This document shows, one piece after another, positions 36,452 through 50,519 of a stretch of DNA of 64,000 nucleotides. The position numbers and the translations under genes are program-made. Position 1 is the stretch's first letter; each line of letters starts with the position of its first letter. The notes beneath the pieces are model-generated. The model did not search any database and had not been told where the DNA came from. It saw nothing but the letters and a program-made list of their open reading frames with translations. Source of the stretch: Pseudodesulfovibrio indicus (GTDB lineage Bacteria > Desulfobacterota > Desulfovibrionia > Desulfovibrionales > Desulfovibrionaceae); the NCBI RefSeq assembly GCF_001563225.1, contig NZ_CP014206.1, positions 3,825,486-3,889,485 on the forward strand, in the 5' to 3' direction.

Positions 36452-38572
36452 ATGTCCAAAAGCCTCTACATAGCCGCAACCGAAGCCCGCAGCGGCAAGT
36501 CCGCCATCGTGCTCGGCGTGATGCACCTGCTCATGTCCAACCTGCACCGGGTGGCCGTGTTCCGGCCCGTGATCAGCGATCCGCTGAACGGGGGCCGCGA
36601 CCACGACATCGACCTCATGCTCCGCCACTTCAAGCTCGACCAGCCCTACGAGCGGACCTACGGCTACACCCTGAGCGAGGCCCGCTCCCTGATCAACAGC
36701 GGCAACAAGGGGCTGCTCCTGGAGAACACCCTGAACAAGTTCAAGGAGCTGGAAAAGGAGTACGACTTCGTGCTCTGCGAGGGCACGGACTACATCGGCG
36801 GCAACGCCACCCTGGAGTTCGAGATCAACGCCTCCATCGTCTCCAACATGGGCTGCCCCGTGCTGGTGGTGGTCAACGGCAAGGACAAGGCGGACGACGA
36901 GTTGTGCGGCTCGGCCCAGCGCACCGTGGAGCTGTTCGAGGAGCGCGGCCTGGAGGTCATGGCCATGATCGTCAACCGGTCGCGCCCGGACCTCTCCCCC
37001 TGCACGCTGCGGGACATCGAGGCCAAGACCCATTCCTCGCACCCCCTGCTGACCTTCGCCATCCCGGACGACAAGCGGCTGGGCAACCCGACCATCCACG
37101 ACGTCATCAAATGGCTGGACGCCAAGGTCCTCTACGGCCACGGCAGGCTGGACACCCAGGTGGACAACTTCCTCACCGCGGCCATGCACATCACCAACTT
37201 TCTCAAGTACATCAAGGCCGGGAGCCTGATCATCACCCCCGGCGACCGCATGGACATCATCCTGGCCTCCATCTCCTCGCGCCAATCGACGTCCTTTGAA
37301 GACATCGCGGGCATCGTCCTGACCGGCGGGCTGGAGCCGTCGGAAACCGTGCACCGGCTCATCGAGGGCTGGACCGGCGTGCCGCTGCCCATCCTGAGCG
37401 TCGAGGACCACACCTTCAAGGCCACCCAGACCCTCCAGGCCCTGCACGGGACCATCGACCCCGAGCACCCGGCCAAGATCGCCTCGGCCATCGGGCTGTT
37501 CGAGGCCCACGTGGACCTGGACGAGCTGCGCAAGCGGCTGGTCACCACCCAGTCCCGCAAGATCACGCCGATCATGTTCGAGTACAACCTGGTGGAGAAG
37601 GCCAAGGCGGCCCGCCGCCACATCGTCCTGCCCGAGGGCCTGAGCGACCGGGTGCTGCAGGCCACGGAGATCCTCCAGCGGCGCAACGTGGTCGAGGTCA
37701 CCCTGCTCGGCGACCCGGACGCCATCCGCGCCCAGGCGTCCACCCTCGGCGTGCAGCTCAACGGCGCGAACCTGGTGGACCCGGCCTCCTCGCCCCAATT
37801 CGAGGACTACGCCCGGCGCTATTTCGAGGCCCGCCAGCACAAGGGCATCCGCATGGAGGACGCCCGCGACCGGATCACCGATCCCACCTATTTCGGGACC
37901 ATGATGGTCCACGCCGGGGACGCCGACGGCATGGTCTCCGGCTCGGTGACCACCACGGCCCAGACCATCCGGCCCGCCTTCGAGTTCATCAAGACCAGGC
38001 CCGACGCCTCCATCGTCTCGTCCGTGTTCCTCATGTGCATGGGCGACCGGGTGGTGGTCTTCGGCGACTGCGCGGTGAACCCCAAGCCCGACGCGGCCCA
38101 GCTGGCCGAGATCGCGCTGAGCTCGGCCCAGACCGCGCGGCTGTTCGGCATCGACCCGTACGTAGCCATGCTCTCCTATTCCACGGGCGGCTCCGGCACC
38201 GGGGCGGACGTGGAAAAGGTCAAGGAGGCCACGGAGATCGCCAAGCGGTTGATCGTCGAGCGCGGGCTCGACCTGCCCATCGAAGGGCCGCTGCAGTACG
38301 ACGCGGCGGTGGACCCGGACGTGGCCCGGACCAAGATGCCGGACTCCGAAGTGGCCGGGCGGGCCACGGTGTTCATCTTCCCGGACCTGAACACCGGCAA
38401 CAACACCTACAAGGCCGTGCAGCGCGCCGTGCCCGGCTCCACGGCCATCGGCCCGGTCCTGCAGGGGCTGAACAAGCCCGTCAACGACCTGAGCCGGGGC
38501 TGCCGGGTCCGCGACATCGTCAACACCGTGGCCATCACCGCCATCCAGGCCCAGGCGCAAAGGAACGGATAA
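36452..38572 (+). CDS. pta: Phosphate acetyltransferase, long three-domain form
   Basis: 706 residues. The N-terminal domain is BioD-like with a P-loop-like TEARSGKSAIVLG; a DRTGG domain spans roughly 215-330 (SLIITPGDRMDIILAS); the catalytic PTA domain follows (about 375-706) with MMVHAGDADGMVSGS and SYSTGGSGTGADVEKV. It converts acetyl-CoA and phosphate to acetyl phosphate. The start follows AAGGAG. ackA begins two bases after its stop. Confidence 0.95.
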   Translation: MSKSLYIAATEARSGKSAIVLGVMHLLMSNLHRVAVFRPVISDPLNGGRDHDIDLMLRHFKLDQPYERTYGYTLSEARSLINSGNKGLLLENTLNKFKELEKEYDFVLCEGTDYIGGNATLEFEINASIVSNMGCPVLVVVNGKDKADDELCGSAQRTVELFEERGLEVMAMIVNRSRPDLSPCTLRDIEAKTHSSHPLLTFAIPDDKRLGNPTIHDVIKWLDAKVLYGHGRLDTQVDNFLTAAMHITNFLKYIKAGSLIITPGDRMDIILASISSRQSTSFEDIAGIVLTGGLEPSETVHRLIEGWTGVPLPILSVEDHTFKATQTLQALHGTIDPEHPAKIASAIGLFEAHVDLDELRKRLVTTQSRKITPIMFEYNLVEKAKAARRHIVLPEGLSDRVLQATEILQRRNVVEVTLLGDPDAIRAQASTLGVQLNGANLVDPASSPQFEDYARRYFEARQHKGIRMEDARDRITDPTYFGTMMVHAGDADGMVSGSVTTTAQTIRPAFEFIKTRPDASIVSSVFLMCMGDRVVVFGDCAVNPKPDAAQLAEIALSSAQTARLFGIDPYVAMLSYSTGGSGTGADVEKVKEATEIAKRLIVERGLDLPIEGPLQYDAAVDPDVARTKMPDSEVAGRATVFIFPDLNTGNNTYKAVQRAVPGSTAIGPVLQGLNKPVNDLSRGCRVRDIVNTVAITAIQAQAQRNG

Positions 38573-38573
38573 C

Positions 38574-43419
<4,846 letters not shown>

Positions 43420-43496
43420 CCGCAAGCAACACGGACTCGACTTTGTGACCGCAACATAAAGATATCGACTCCTCTTAGGACCGGAGTCCGTGTTCA

Positions 43497-43538
43497 GGGC
43501 CTCCCGCCACTACACCCGGCGGGAGGCCCATTTTTTTT
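43497..43538 (+). terminator. Strong terminator of the PFOR gene
   Basis: GGGCCTCCCGCC (43497-43508) pairs with GGCGGGAGGCCC (43518-43529), followed by A and eight T. A textbook intrinsic terminator. Confidence 0.9.
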
Positions 43539-43685
43539 CGCCTCCGGCCTCCGTCCCCCGCCAAAACTCTTTCGCGCCGCTTCGCGGGACGGCCAACGCA
43601 CTCCCCCTTTTGAGCACCTTTGAGGCGTCAGCCTCAAACCGCCCCTCCCAAAAACCTCCGCCCACCGTACCCCCGAAATCACAAA

Positions 43686-43717
43686 AAAAAGGGACGCCCC
43701 TGGGGGCGTCCCTTTTT
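43686..43717. terminator. Bidirectional terminator before the BOF gene
   Basis: GGGACGCCC (43691-43699) and GGGCGTCCC (43704-43712) are flanked by A-run and T-run, so U-tails form on both strands. It can stop the minus-strand BOF transcript and residual PFOR read-through. Confidence 0.85.
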
Positions 43718-43736
43718 ATCGAATTATACCGAAGGC

Positions 43737-44090
43737 CTAGTTGTGCGCAGTGATGGAATCGGCCTTCACCTGGGTGTACATGAAATCCTGGACGATCTGC
43801 CCGGTGATGTCGACCGGACCGGACAGCAGCGCCTCGTCCAGCTTCTGGCCGTTGGTCAGCACCAGCAGCTCGCCGGTGCTGTCGGAAAACAGGAACTCAT
43901 GGTCGTTGATGACCTTCACGACCTTGCCCGACAGGACAACGCCGGTATCCACGGCGGACACCTTGGCGTCGGCAACGGTCTGGACCTTCACGCTGTGGGC
44001 GGTGAAGGAATCGGCAAAGGAGTTGGCGGCAAACGCGGTGGCGACAAATACGGTAGCGACAAGCATCAGAGCCAGGGAAAAACGCTTCAT
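43737..44090 (-). CDS. Periplasmic BOF (YgiW/YdeI-type OB-fold) protein
   Basis: 117 residues. A signal peptide (KRFSLALMLVATVFVATAFA) precedes a bacterial OB fold: VSAVDTGVVLSGKVVKVINDHEFLFSDSTGELLV. The family (DUF388, YgiW, YdeI) is linked to stress tolerance in enterobacteria, with unknown ligand. ATG at 44090 follows GAGAGGA. It is monocistronic. Confidence 0.88.
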   Translation of the reverse strand: MKRFSLALMLVATVFVATAFAANSFADSFTAHSVKVQTVADAKVSAVDTGVVLSGKVVKVINDHEFLFSDSTGELLVLTNGQKLDEALLSGPVDITGQIVQDFMYTQVKADSITAHN

Positions 44091-44498
44091 GACAATATCC
44101 TCTCTTAATAAAAATTGACGTTTCAAAGCCGGCACCCAACCGGCAACGACTCACATCTACCACGCTCGAACAAAGATGCAAGAAAAAATTTTGCCTTCAA
44201 CTACTAGTTTTTATTGATTTTTTAAAAAAACTTCACACTTTAACTGATCAGTCAATCAAAATTGAGCCAGTTTTGACCGCTCCGAAACCGAATTCGGCCT
44301 CAAAAAATTTTTCCGCGCCGAACCCATTTTCCAAGGTCCGAAAATCCCTGTGGGGAAACGCGGTCCCCTCCTCTCCGGCGGCGGCTTCCTGCCCCCCTAC
44401 GACGGCCGTCCGGGCCGGTCTTGCACAAAAAGGAGCCCCCGGACGGACATCCGGGGGCCTGTTTTTGACGATGAGGGCTTGGGGAGCGGAGAACCGGC
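44091..44498. other. 408-bp intergenic region, AT-rich in part
   Basis: The segment upstream of the BOF gene (about 44100-44330) is AT-rich and likely holds its promoter. It contains TTAACTGATCAGTCAA (44239-44254), a near-perfect 16-bp palindrome of the kind bound by TetR-family regulators, but no such regulator is encoded nearby. The right end carries the ABC-operon terminator at 44435-44458. No gene seen. Confidence 0.5.
44435..44458. terminator. Terminator of the sulfonate/nitrate-type ABC operon
   Basis: GCCCCCGGA (44435-44443) pairs with TCCGGGGGC (44450-44458). T-rich tails follow on both strands (CTGTTTTTG on plus, TCCTTTTTG on minus), and the minus-strand ATPase gene ends 41 bases away. 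Confidence 0.8.
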
Positions 44499-45266
44499 TT
44501 AGGCCGGGGTGATCTCCTCCCAGAGCAGCTCCATGATCTGCGACTTGATCCGCGAGAACTCCGGGGTCAGCGAGGCCTTGTGGTCGCGCGGGCGGGGGAT
44601 GTCCACGGGCACGCGGGCCTTGATCCGGCCCGGACGCCTGGACATGATGTAGACGTTGTCGGCCAGCAGGATGGCCTCGTCGATGTCGTGGGTGATGAAC
44701 AGGATGGTGCTCGATTCCTTGCGCCAGACGTCCAGGAGCAGCTCCTGGAGCAGCAGCCGGGTCTGGGCGTCGAGGGCGCCGAACGGCTCGTCCATGAGCA
44801 GCATGACCGGCTTGTTGGCCAGCACGCGGGCGATGGCCACGCGCTGCTTCATACCGCCGGAGAGCTCCCTGGGCAGGGCGTTCTCGAACTCGGCCAGCCC
44901 GACCAGCTCGATGTAGCGCCGGGCGATGGCCGCGCGCTCCGCGGCGGGCACCCCCTTGAGGCGCAGGCCGAACTCCACGTTCTTGCGAACGGTCAGCCAG
45001 GGGAACAGGGTGTAGGACTGAAAAACCATGCCCCGGTCCGCGCCCGGCCCGGTGATGGGGCTGCCTTCGAGCACCGCCGCGCCCGACGAGGCCAGCTCCA
45101 GCCCGGCCACGATGTTCAGCAGGGTGGACTTGCCGCACCCGCTGGGACCGACGATGACCGCCAGCTCTCCTCGGTTCACGGTCAGGTCGATGTTCTCCAG
45201 GGCGACCACGTCCCCCTTGTTGGACGGGAAGACCTTGCCCAGGTTGTCGATGGAGAGCATGGTCAT
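44499..45266 (-). CDS. SsuB/TauB/NrtD-family ABC transporter ATP-binding protein
   Basis: 255 residues. Walker A GPSGCGKST, Q-loop VFQSYTLFPWLTV, signature LSGGMKQRVAIARVLA, Walker B VMLLMDEPFGALDAQ and switch His in ITHDIDEA are all present. The MKQRV and FGALD wording is typical of the nitrate/sulfonate/taurine group. It overlaps the permease gene by four bases. Confidence 0.93.
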   Translation of the reverse strand: MTMLSIDNLGKVFPSNKGDVVALENIDLTVNRGELAVIVGPSGCGKSTLLNIVAGLELASSGAAVLEGSPITGPGADRGMVFQSYTLFPWLTVRKNVEFGLRLKGVPAAERAAIARRYIELVGLAEFENALPRELSGGMKQRVAIARVLANKPVMLLMDEPFGALDAQTRLLLQELLLDVWRKESSTILFITHDIDEAILLADNVYIMSRRPGRIKARVPVDIPRPRDHKASLTPEFSRIKSQIMELLWEEITPA

Positions 45267-46036
45267 CGTTTCTCGCTCCAGGGGGTTATGACGCGCGCGA
45301 GCAGCTTGAAAAGGTAGTCGGTCAGCAGGCCGAGCACGCCGATGATGATCAGCCCGGCGAAGATGCGGTCGATGGCCAGGAACCGCTGGGCGCGCAGGAT
45401 CATGTAGCCCAGCCCGGAGTTTGCGGCCACCAGCTCGGCCACCACCAGGTAGGTCCAGGCCCAGCCCACGGTGATGCGCAGGTCGTCCATGATCCCCGGC
45501 AGCGCGCCGGGGAACAGGACCAGCCGGTAGGTCTGCATCCGGTTGGCCCCCAGGGTGGCGGCGGCCCGGCTCAGGTCGGCGGGCACCGCGCCCACGCTGT
45601 CCGCGACCATCAGCACCAGCTGGAAGAAGGTGCCGAGGAAGATGATGGCGAACTTCTGGGCGTCGCCGATGCCGAAATAGAGCAGGGTCAGGGGCACCAG
45701 GGCGACCACCGGCAGGTAGCGCGCGAACTCCATGACCGGGGCGATCATGTGCGAGGCGCGCCGGGAGGTGGCGATGAGCAGCCCGAGCGGCACGGCCAGC
45801 AGGGCCGCCAGGGACCAGCCGACCATGACCCGGTACACGCTGTCCCAGGTGTAGGAGAAGAGGATGCCCTCGCGGTACATCTCGCCGAAGGACAGGAACA
45901 CCTTGTGCGGCGGGGGCAGGAACAGCGGCTTGACCGAGCCGGTGTAGGCCAGCGCGGCCCAGATGGCGAAAACGGCGGACAGGGACGCAACAGCCAGCCA
46001 CGCCCCTATCCGCACCGTCGGGATTCGTTGTTTCAT
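45263..46036 (-). CDS. SsuC/TauC/NrtB-family ABC transporter permease
   Basis: 257 residues with six membrane helices and the EAA loop AAATLGANRMQTYRLVLFPGALPGI. GWAWTYLVVAELVAANSGLGYMI is characteristic of the SsuC/TauC/ThiX group. The start is one base after the binding-protein stop region (46038), so the three genes form one operon. Confidence 0.93.
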   Translation of the reverse strand: MKQRIPTVRIGAWLAVASLSAVFAIWAALAYTGSVKPLFLPPPHKVFLSFGEMYREGILFSYTWDSVYRVMVGWSLAALLAVPLGLLIATSRRASHMIAPVMEFARYLPVVALVPLTLLYFGIGDAQKFAIIFLGTFFQLVLMVADSVGAVPADLSRAAATLGANRMQTYRLVLFPGALPGIMDDLRITVGWAWTYLVVAELVAANSGLGYMILRAQRFLAIDRIFAGLIIIGVLGLLTDYLFKLLARVITPWSEKR

Positions 46037-46037
46037 G

Positions 46038-46994
46038 CTACTCGGCGTTGACGTATTCGGGGCTGATCAGCTTGTCCACGTCCACGTCTTCGGTGATGAT
46101 GCCCTTGGACTTCCAGAAGGTGATGGCGCGCTCGGCGACCTCGTAGATGCTGTTGGCCTGGGCCTTGTCGAAGAACGCCTTGTTGTCGTCCTTGCCGATG
46201 AAGGTCACGCCCGAGGCCATGTCGGCCATTTCCTGGGTCTCCAGGGCCATGGCCTTGGCCATGATCTCGTTGCCCTTGTCCGCGTTCTGGCCGTACCAGG
46301 CGATGGCCTGGTTCCAGCACTTGGTCATCTTGGCCGGCACCTCGGGGTGCGCCTTGACGAAGTCGCCGTTCAGGACGAACACGTCCACGATGGTCTTGGG
46401 CATCTCCTTGGAGGAGACCAGCACGTGGCCGCCGTCGCGCTGGCTTGCGTTGCTCAGCCAGGGCTCCCAGGACACGGCGGCGTCGATGGAGCCGGCCACG
46501 AAGGCCGCGCCCGCGTCGGAAGCGCCCATCTCGGTGATGTTGATGTCCTTCTCGTCCACGCCGTTCTTGGCCAGGATGGAAAGGAAGAAGAAATAGGAGG
46601 TGGAGGACTTGTCCAGCCCCACGGTCTTGCCCTTGAGATCGGCCACGGTCTTGATCTCGCCGGAGGCGATCACGCCGTCGCCGCCCGAGGACTCGTCCAT
46701 GGCGAAGACCACGACCTCGGGAGTGCCCTTGGCGTAATGGATGACCTCGCGGTCGAGCACGTTGCCCAGGCCGTCGATGTTGCCGGAAGCGAGGGCGGCG
46801 GCGTACTGGGCCTCATCCTCGATGATGACCAGGTCCACGTCCAGCCCTTCCTTTTCGAAATAGCCGAGTTCCTTGGCGATATACAGCGGGCCGTAGCCGA
46901 CCCAGGTGGCGTGGGCCACCTTCACCGGCGTACCGGCAAAAGCGGTGGAAGCACAGAGAAGCAGCGCGCAGGCCAACAGGACAAAACGTTTCAT
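46038..46994 (-). CDS. SsuA/TauA/NrtA-like ABC transporter solute-binding protein
   Basis: 318 residues with a signal peptide ending STAFAGT and the NMT1/SsuA-type binding fold: KVAHATWVGYGPLYIAKELGYFEKEGLDVDLV split over the first strand and helix, then AAALASGNIDGLGNVLDRE and AAVSWEPWLSNA. The EPW motif is common in taurine and related binding proteins. The start follows GGAGGGGGATATC. Substrate could be a sulfonate, nitrate-like anion or pyrimidine; not decided. Confidence 0.92.
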   Translation of the reverse strand: MKRFVLLACALLLCASTAFAGTPVKVAHATWVGYGPLYIAKELGYFEKEGLDVDLVIIEDEAQYAAALASGNIDGLGNVLDREVIHYAKGTPEVVVFAMDESSGGDGVIASGEIKTVADLKGKTVGLDKSSTSYFFFLSILAKNGVDEKDINITEMGASDAGAAFVAGSIDAAVSWEPWLSNASQRDGGHVLVSSKEMPKTIVDVFVLNGDFVKAHPEVPAKMTKCWNQAIAWYGQNADKGNEIMAKAMALETQEMADMASGVTFIGKDDNKAFFDKAQANSIYEVAERAITFWKSKGIITEDVDVDKLISPEYVNAE

Positions 46995-47259
46995 GATATC
47001 CCCCTCCAGGGCGTTCAGGACGGGAAATCCCCCTTGGGCGGGCGTCGCAGGACCCTCTCCATGCCCGTATCCACCCGGATTTCCTACATTCCACATTTAA
47101 TGTTACACTAGATAGTCCACTTCGCGGCCACACGCAACATTTTCCAGCGGGAGTACAATCCCCGGAAACGCAGGCCTGGCGTCGCTCCCAACCCCCGGCC
47201 GCCCTTTGACATGCAGGCCGCCCTCCCCTTCCACTTCAGGACGGGCAGCGAAAAAAACA
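46995..47259. other. Promoter-bearing gap upstream of the ABC operon
   Basis: The minus-strand leader of the binding-protein gene has an AT-richer stretch at about 47090-47115 (TGTAACATTAAATG on the minus strand) that may contain a sigma-70 -10 region. No clear -35 and no operator could be defined. Confidence 0.35.
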
Positions 47260-47287
47260 AAGCCCCCGGACACCCGTCCGGGGGCTT
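47260..47287. terminator. Terminator of yjdM
   Basis: AAGCCCCCGGAC (47260-47271) pairs with GTCCGGGGGCTT (47276-47287). On the minus strand a run of T follows (GTTTTTTTCG). It lies 32 bases beyond the yjdM stop. Confidence 0.85.
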
Positions 47288-47318
47288 GTTCCGCCCTATG
47301 GCCGCGCGGGGAACCGCG

Positions 47319-47654
47319 TCAGCCCTTCTTGACCACCGAGGTCTTGAGCAGCATGGCCCCGAATCCCGGAATCTTGCAGGAGATGTCGTGGACCCCGTCC
47401 TCGGGCTCGATCAGCCGGATATTCTTGACCTTGGTCCCCTTCTTGATGGGGCCGGACGCGCCCTTGACCTTCAGGTCCTGGGTCACGACGACCGTGTCGC
47501 CGTCCACCAGGACTGTGCCGTTCACGTCCTTGTACACCTTTTCCTGAACGTCCCCGTCCTGAAATTCGTGGCTGCACTCCGGACAGACGAACAGGGTCCC
47601 GTCGGAATACACGTACTCGCAATTGCACTTCGGACAGTTCGGTATATTTTCCAT
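47319..47654 (-). CDS. YjdM/PhnA-family zinc-ribbon protein
   Basis: 111 residues. The N-terminal zinc ribbon has CPKCNCEYVY and CPECSHEF; the C-terminal SH3-like PhnA domain reads DVNGTVLVDGDTVVVTQDLKVKG. The family was once linked to phosphonate metabolism, but no phn genes are nearby and the true function is unknown. It is monocistronic. Confidence 0.92.
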   Translation of the reverse strand: MENIPNCPKCNCEYVYSDGTLFVCPECSHEFQDGDVQEKVYKDVNGTVLVDGDTVVVTQDLKVKGASGPIKKGTKVKNIRLIEPEDGVHDISCKIPGFGAMLLKTSVVKKG

Positions 47655-47817
47655 TACTTCCCAACCAGTTAGAGATTATCTTCACGGGTTCCCGCCAACG
47701 GGAGGCCTACCTATACACGCAACCCGCCCAAAGCACAAAAACCCCGCCGAGGACGGCCCGGAGCCGCCGGAACCGGCGGCGAACTGCAAACCGGACCTTC
47801 CAGCCCTCCCGCCCAAC

Positions 47818-47835
47818 TGCAAAGCGAACTTTGCA
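47818..47835. promoter_or_regulatory. Candidate enhancer site for the sigma-54 promoter
   Basis: TGCAAAG and CTTTGCA flank CGAA in a perfect 7-4-7 palindrome, 65-82 bp upstream of the -24 element. The half-site TGCAAA recurs at 47786-47791. Confidence 0.55.
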
Positions 47836-47899
47836 TACCGCAGCGGGAGGGAATCAGGAAACGACTTCAATTCCGACCAGTTACACAAACAAGGTCAAG

Positions 47900-47915
47900 T
47901 GGCCCGGTCCTTGCT
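47900..47915 (+). promoter_or_regulatory. Sigma-54 promoter of the UPF0324 permease gene
   Basis: TGGCCCGGTCCTTGCT has GG and GC separated by exactly ten bases and the TGGC/TTGC boxes. It is about 80 bp upstream of the ATG at 47997. A sigma-54 activator gene lies 5 kb downstream. Confidence 0.75.
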
Positions 47916-47996
47916 CAAGGGGGGCCGACTGTTGTGTGCAATCGGTTCGCGCGCGCGGGCCATTTTCGAGAGTAACTTTTTTGGAGGAATGTTAGA

Positions 47997-49748
47997 ATGG
48001 CAGAACAAGTCGTGGAGAAGAATTCCGAAGTCGTTGTCGACACGGCAAAGTCTTCGTGGTCCGATCTCTGGAAGAAAGAGGATTACTGGGCCATCTGGCT
48101 CGGCTTCGTCATCCTCATCGTCGGGGCCTTCATCTATTTCAACAACAAGCCCGCCGGGATGGAAGAGAAGTTCGCCGAGGCCAACGCCGTGATGACCGCC
48201 GAGGCCCAGCGCGCCCCGTTCAAGACCGTTGCCTGGTACGAGGCCCAGACCGCCAAGGAGAAGATCAAGGCCAAGAATCAGCCCATCGGCAAGAGCATCG
48301 CCAGCCTGATGGCCCATCCCAAGTCCTGGTCCACCAACCCGCTGGACGCCTTCATCCAGACCAGCGAGCAGGCCGAGGCCAAGAACGCCAAGGGCATGCC
48401 CAAGTACGAGGCCGCCAAGGCGGCCGCCGCCGAGGGCAAGGTTGCCGCGCTGGCCGCCCAGGCCAAGGCCGAGGCCGCGTCCTTCCAGAGCGCCGAGCTG
48501 AACGCCGAGGCGTCCTCCGCCATCGAGGCCTGGCTCAAGCTCCGCTCCAAGGCGTCCTCGGCCAAGAAGAAGATCGGCAACAAGCCGTACAACCTGTTCC
48601 CCGGCCTGATCGCCCTGTTCGTCGGCTTCGGGGCCATCTTCGCCCTGGGCATGCATTTCATCGACGGTGACAGCAAGCGGTTCCTGAAGGGCTTCGGCCT
48701 GGTCTTCGGAGTCAGCGTCCTGGCCTACATGATGGCCGGACAGGCGACCATGAAGCAGTACGGCATCGGCGACGCGGCCTGGGCCATCGCCATCGGCCTG
48801 ATCATCTCCAACACCATCGGCACCCCCGACTGGGCCAAGAAGGCGCTGCAGGTCGAGTTCTTCATCAAGACCGGCCTGGTCCTGCTCGGCGCCGAGGTCC
48901 TCTTCAACAAGATCGTGGCCATCGGCATCCCCGGCATCTTCGTGGCCTGGGTGGTCACCCCCGTGGTGCTCATCACCACCTTCATCTTCGGCCAGAAGGT
49001 GATCAAGATGCCGTCCAAGACCCTGAACATGACCATCTCCGCCGACATGTCCGTGTGCGGCACCTCCGCCGCCATCGCCGCCGCCGCCGCGTGCAAGGCC
49101 AAGAAGGAGGAGCTGACCCTGGCCATCGGCCTGTCCCTGGTCTTCACCTCCATCATGATGGTGGTCATGCCCGCCATCATCAAGGCCACCGGCATGCCCT
49201 ACATCCTGGGCGGCGCCTGGATGGGCGGCACCATCGACGCCACCGGGGCCGTGGCCGCCGCCGGCGCGTTCCTGTCCGAGAAGGCGCTTTACGTGGCCGC
49301 CACCATCAAGATGATCCAGAACGTGCTCATCGGCGTCACCGCCTTCGGCATCGCCATCTACTGGTGCACCAAGGTCGAATGCGTCGAGGGCCAGAAGGTC
49401 AGCGCCATGGAGATCTGGCACCGCTTCCCGAAATTCGTGCTGGGCTTCCTGACCGCGTCCGTGATCTTCTCCATCGCCTACTCGGTCCTCGGCTCCGACT
49501 CCGGCTTCACCATGGTAGACCAGGGCGTGCTGCGCGGCTTCTCCCGCCTGTTCCGCGGCTGGTTCTTCTGCCTGTCCTTTGCCGCCATCGGCCTGGCCAC
49601 CAACTTCCGCGAGCTGAAGCACTACTTCAAGGGCGGCAAGCCGCTCATCCTGTACGTCTGCGGCCAGTCCCTCAACCTGGCCCTGACCCTGGCCATGGCG
49701 TACCTGATGTTCTACGTGGTCTTCCCCGACATCACTTCCAAGATATAA
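47997..49748 (+). CDS. UPF0324/YeiH-family putative anion permease with Ala-rich insert
   Basis: 583 residues. One helix (31-48) is followed by a 140-residue Ala/Lys/Glu-rich, probably coiled stretch (about 55-195), then roughly ten helices of the UPF0324 (YeiH, putative sulfate exporter) family with the signature [20 protein letters not shown]. Canonical YeiH proteins are about 350 residues, so the N-terminal third is extra. Sulfate reducers carry many such permeases; a sulfur oxyanion is a fair guess for the substrate, not shown. Confidence 0.85.
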   Translation: MAEQVVEKNSEVVVDTAKSSWSDLWKKEDYWAIWLGFVILIVGAFIYFNNKPAGMEEKFAEANAVMTAEAQRAPFKTVAWYEAQTAKEKIKAKNQPIGKSIASLMAHPKSWSTNPLDAFIQTSEQAEAKNAKGMPKYEAAKAAAAEGKVAALAAQAKAEAASFQSAELNAEASSAIEAWLKLRSKASSAKKKIGNKPYNLFPGLIALFVGFGAIFALGMHFIDGDSKRFLKGFGLVFGVSVLAYMMAGQATMKQYGIGDAAWAIAIGLIISNTIGTPDWAKKALQVEFFIKTGLVLLGAEVLFNKIVAIGIPGIFVAWVVTPVVLITTFIFGQKVIKMPSKTLNMTISADMSVCGTSAAIAAAAACKAKKEELTLAIGLSLVFTSIMMVVMPAIIKATGMPYILGGAWMGGTIDATGAVAAAGAFLSEKALYVAATIKMIQNVLIGVTAFGIAIYWCTKVECVEGQKVSAMEIWHRFPKFVLGFLTASVIFSIAYSVLGSDSGFTMVDQGVLRGFSRLFRGWFFCLSFAAIGLATNFRELKHYFKGGKPLILYVCGQSLNLALTLAMAYLMFYVVFPDITSKI

Positions 49749-49763
49749 CCCCGCAAAACCGGG

Positions 49764-49787
49764 AGGGGAGGCCGATCGGCCTCCCCT
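49764..49787. terminator. 24-bp perfect palindrome after the permease gene
   Basis: The sequence from AGGGGAGGCCGA to its exact reverse complement is continuous, with no loop. It falls between the permease and the small gene at 49806 and likely forms a partial terminator or mRNA end. Confidence 0.6.
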
Positions 49788-49805
49788 CTCCAAGGAGATA
49801 ACGGC

Positions 49806-50084
49806 ATGGAAAACCGTCCCCTGTTCCAGCGCCTTCTCGCACTGGCCTCAATCTGCTCCGTCATCTGGGTCTTCGCCTATGTGGCGGGCCCCATGCTGGT
49901 GAACGCCTCCCAGGATTTCAAGACCCTCGGGGACTTCATCGTCAGGGAAGACATCCAAACCGGGAAATTCTACTACACCGACCTGGAGCTGGTGGGCCAC
50001 GCCGACCACAACGCCCGCTCCACCATGGAATACATGCCCACCGGGCCGGGACCGATGCCCAAGGGCCACGCTGCGGGCCAATAA
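49806..50084 (+). CDS. Small membrane protein of unknown function
   Basis: 92 residues with one N-terminal helix (LLALASICSVIWVFAYVAGPML) and a soluble tail containing YYTDLELVGHADHNARSTMEYMPTGPGPMPKG. I do not recognise the family. It follows the UPF0324 permease by 57 bp with SD AAGGAG and may be a small accessory subunit of it. Confidence 0.7.
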   Translation: MENRPLFQRLLALASICSVIWVFAYVAGPMLVNASQDFKTLGDFIVREDIQTGKFYYTDLELVGHADHNARSTMEYMPTGPGPMPKGHAAGQ

Positions 50085-50103
50085 CGTGTTGCGGGGCCGG
50101 GGC

Positions 50104-50460
50104 TCAGCCGAGATCGCCGGGGTCGAACATGGCGGTGATGCGCCGCTCCAGCCCCATGATGTAGACCGCCGTGCGGCCCGTGGCCGTCAGGAAATAGCCG
50201 ATCTGCTCCAGCTCGGACCGGCCCAGGCCGTAGAAACGGTAATAGAACAGGAACACGGCGGCCAGGGTCAGGCCGCACAGGAGGGTCATGGTCACGGTCG
50301 TGTTCAGCCGGAGGAACAGGGTTTCCCCGGAGATCCGCCCGCGAAGGAAGAGCACCACCAGGGCGACGGTGCGCAGCAGGCCGGTCCACGAACGGACGAA
50401 CATGTCCGCCGTGGCAAACCCCACGAACAGGGCCGCTCCGAACAGCATGAGATTTCCCAT
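50104..50460 (-). CDS. Hypothetical three-helix membrane protein
   Basis: 118 residues with hydrophobic segments at about 3-20, 27-42 and 53-72, followed by a soluble segment RSELEQIGYFLTATGRTAVYIMGLERRITAMF. It is divergent from the haem-type sensor kinase gene. The start has GGAGAG upstream. No family recognised. Confidence 0.65.
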   Translation of the reverse strand: MGNLMLFGAALFVGFATADMFVRSWTGLLRTVALVVLFLRGRISGETLFLRLNTTVTMTLLCGLTLAAVFLFYYRFYGLGRSELEQIGYFLTATGRTAVYIMGLERRITAMFDPGDLG

Positions 50461-50519
50461 ACCGGCTCTCCCCGGGCGGGTTGGCCTTTTCCGCCCTATG
50501 CAGACCTTACGACCGGAAA

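Larger units (their letters stand above)
43420..43736. other. 317-bp intergenic region with terminators
   Basis: This gap holds the PFOR terminator (43497-43538), an enclosing 10-bp inverted repeat (ACACGGACTC at 43429-43438 with GAGTCCGTGT at 43484-43493), a TTGAGGC/GCCTCAA hairpin near 43619-43636 and a bidirectional terminator (43686-43717). I see no gene. Confidence 0.6.
47655..47996. other. 342-bp leader of the UPF0324 permease gene
   Basis: The region contains a CCGCCGG/CCGGCGG hairpin (47764-47780), an inverted repeat at 47818-47835, a sigma-54 promoter at 47900-47915 and the SD TTGGAGGA before the ATG. An additional AACTGCAAA at 47783-47791 repeats half of the inverted repeat. No gene is visible. 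Confidence 0.6.

Noticed and set aside
44499-46994. Calling the ABC operon a taurine or nitrate transporter
   Set aside because: The binding protein belongs to a broad family with many ligands, and no sulfonate, nitrate or thiamine metabolism genes adjoin it.
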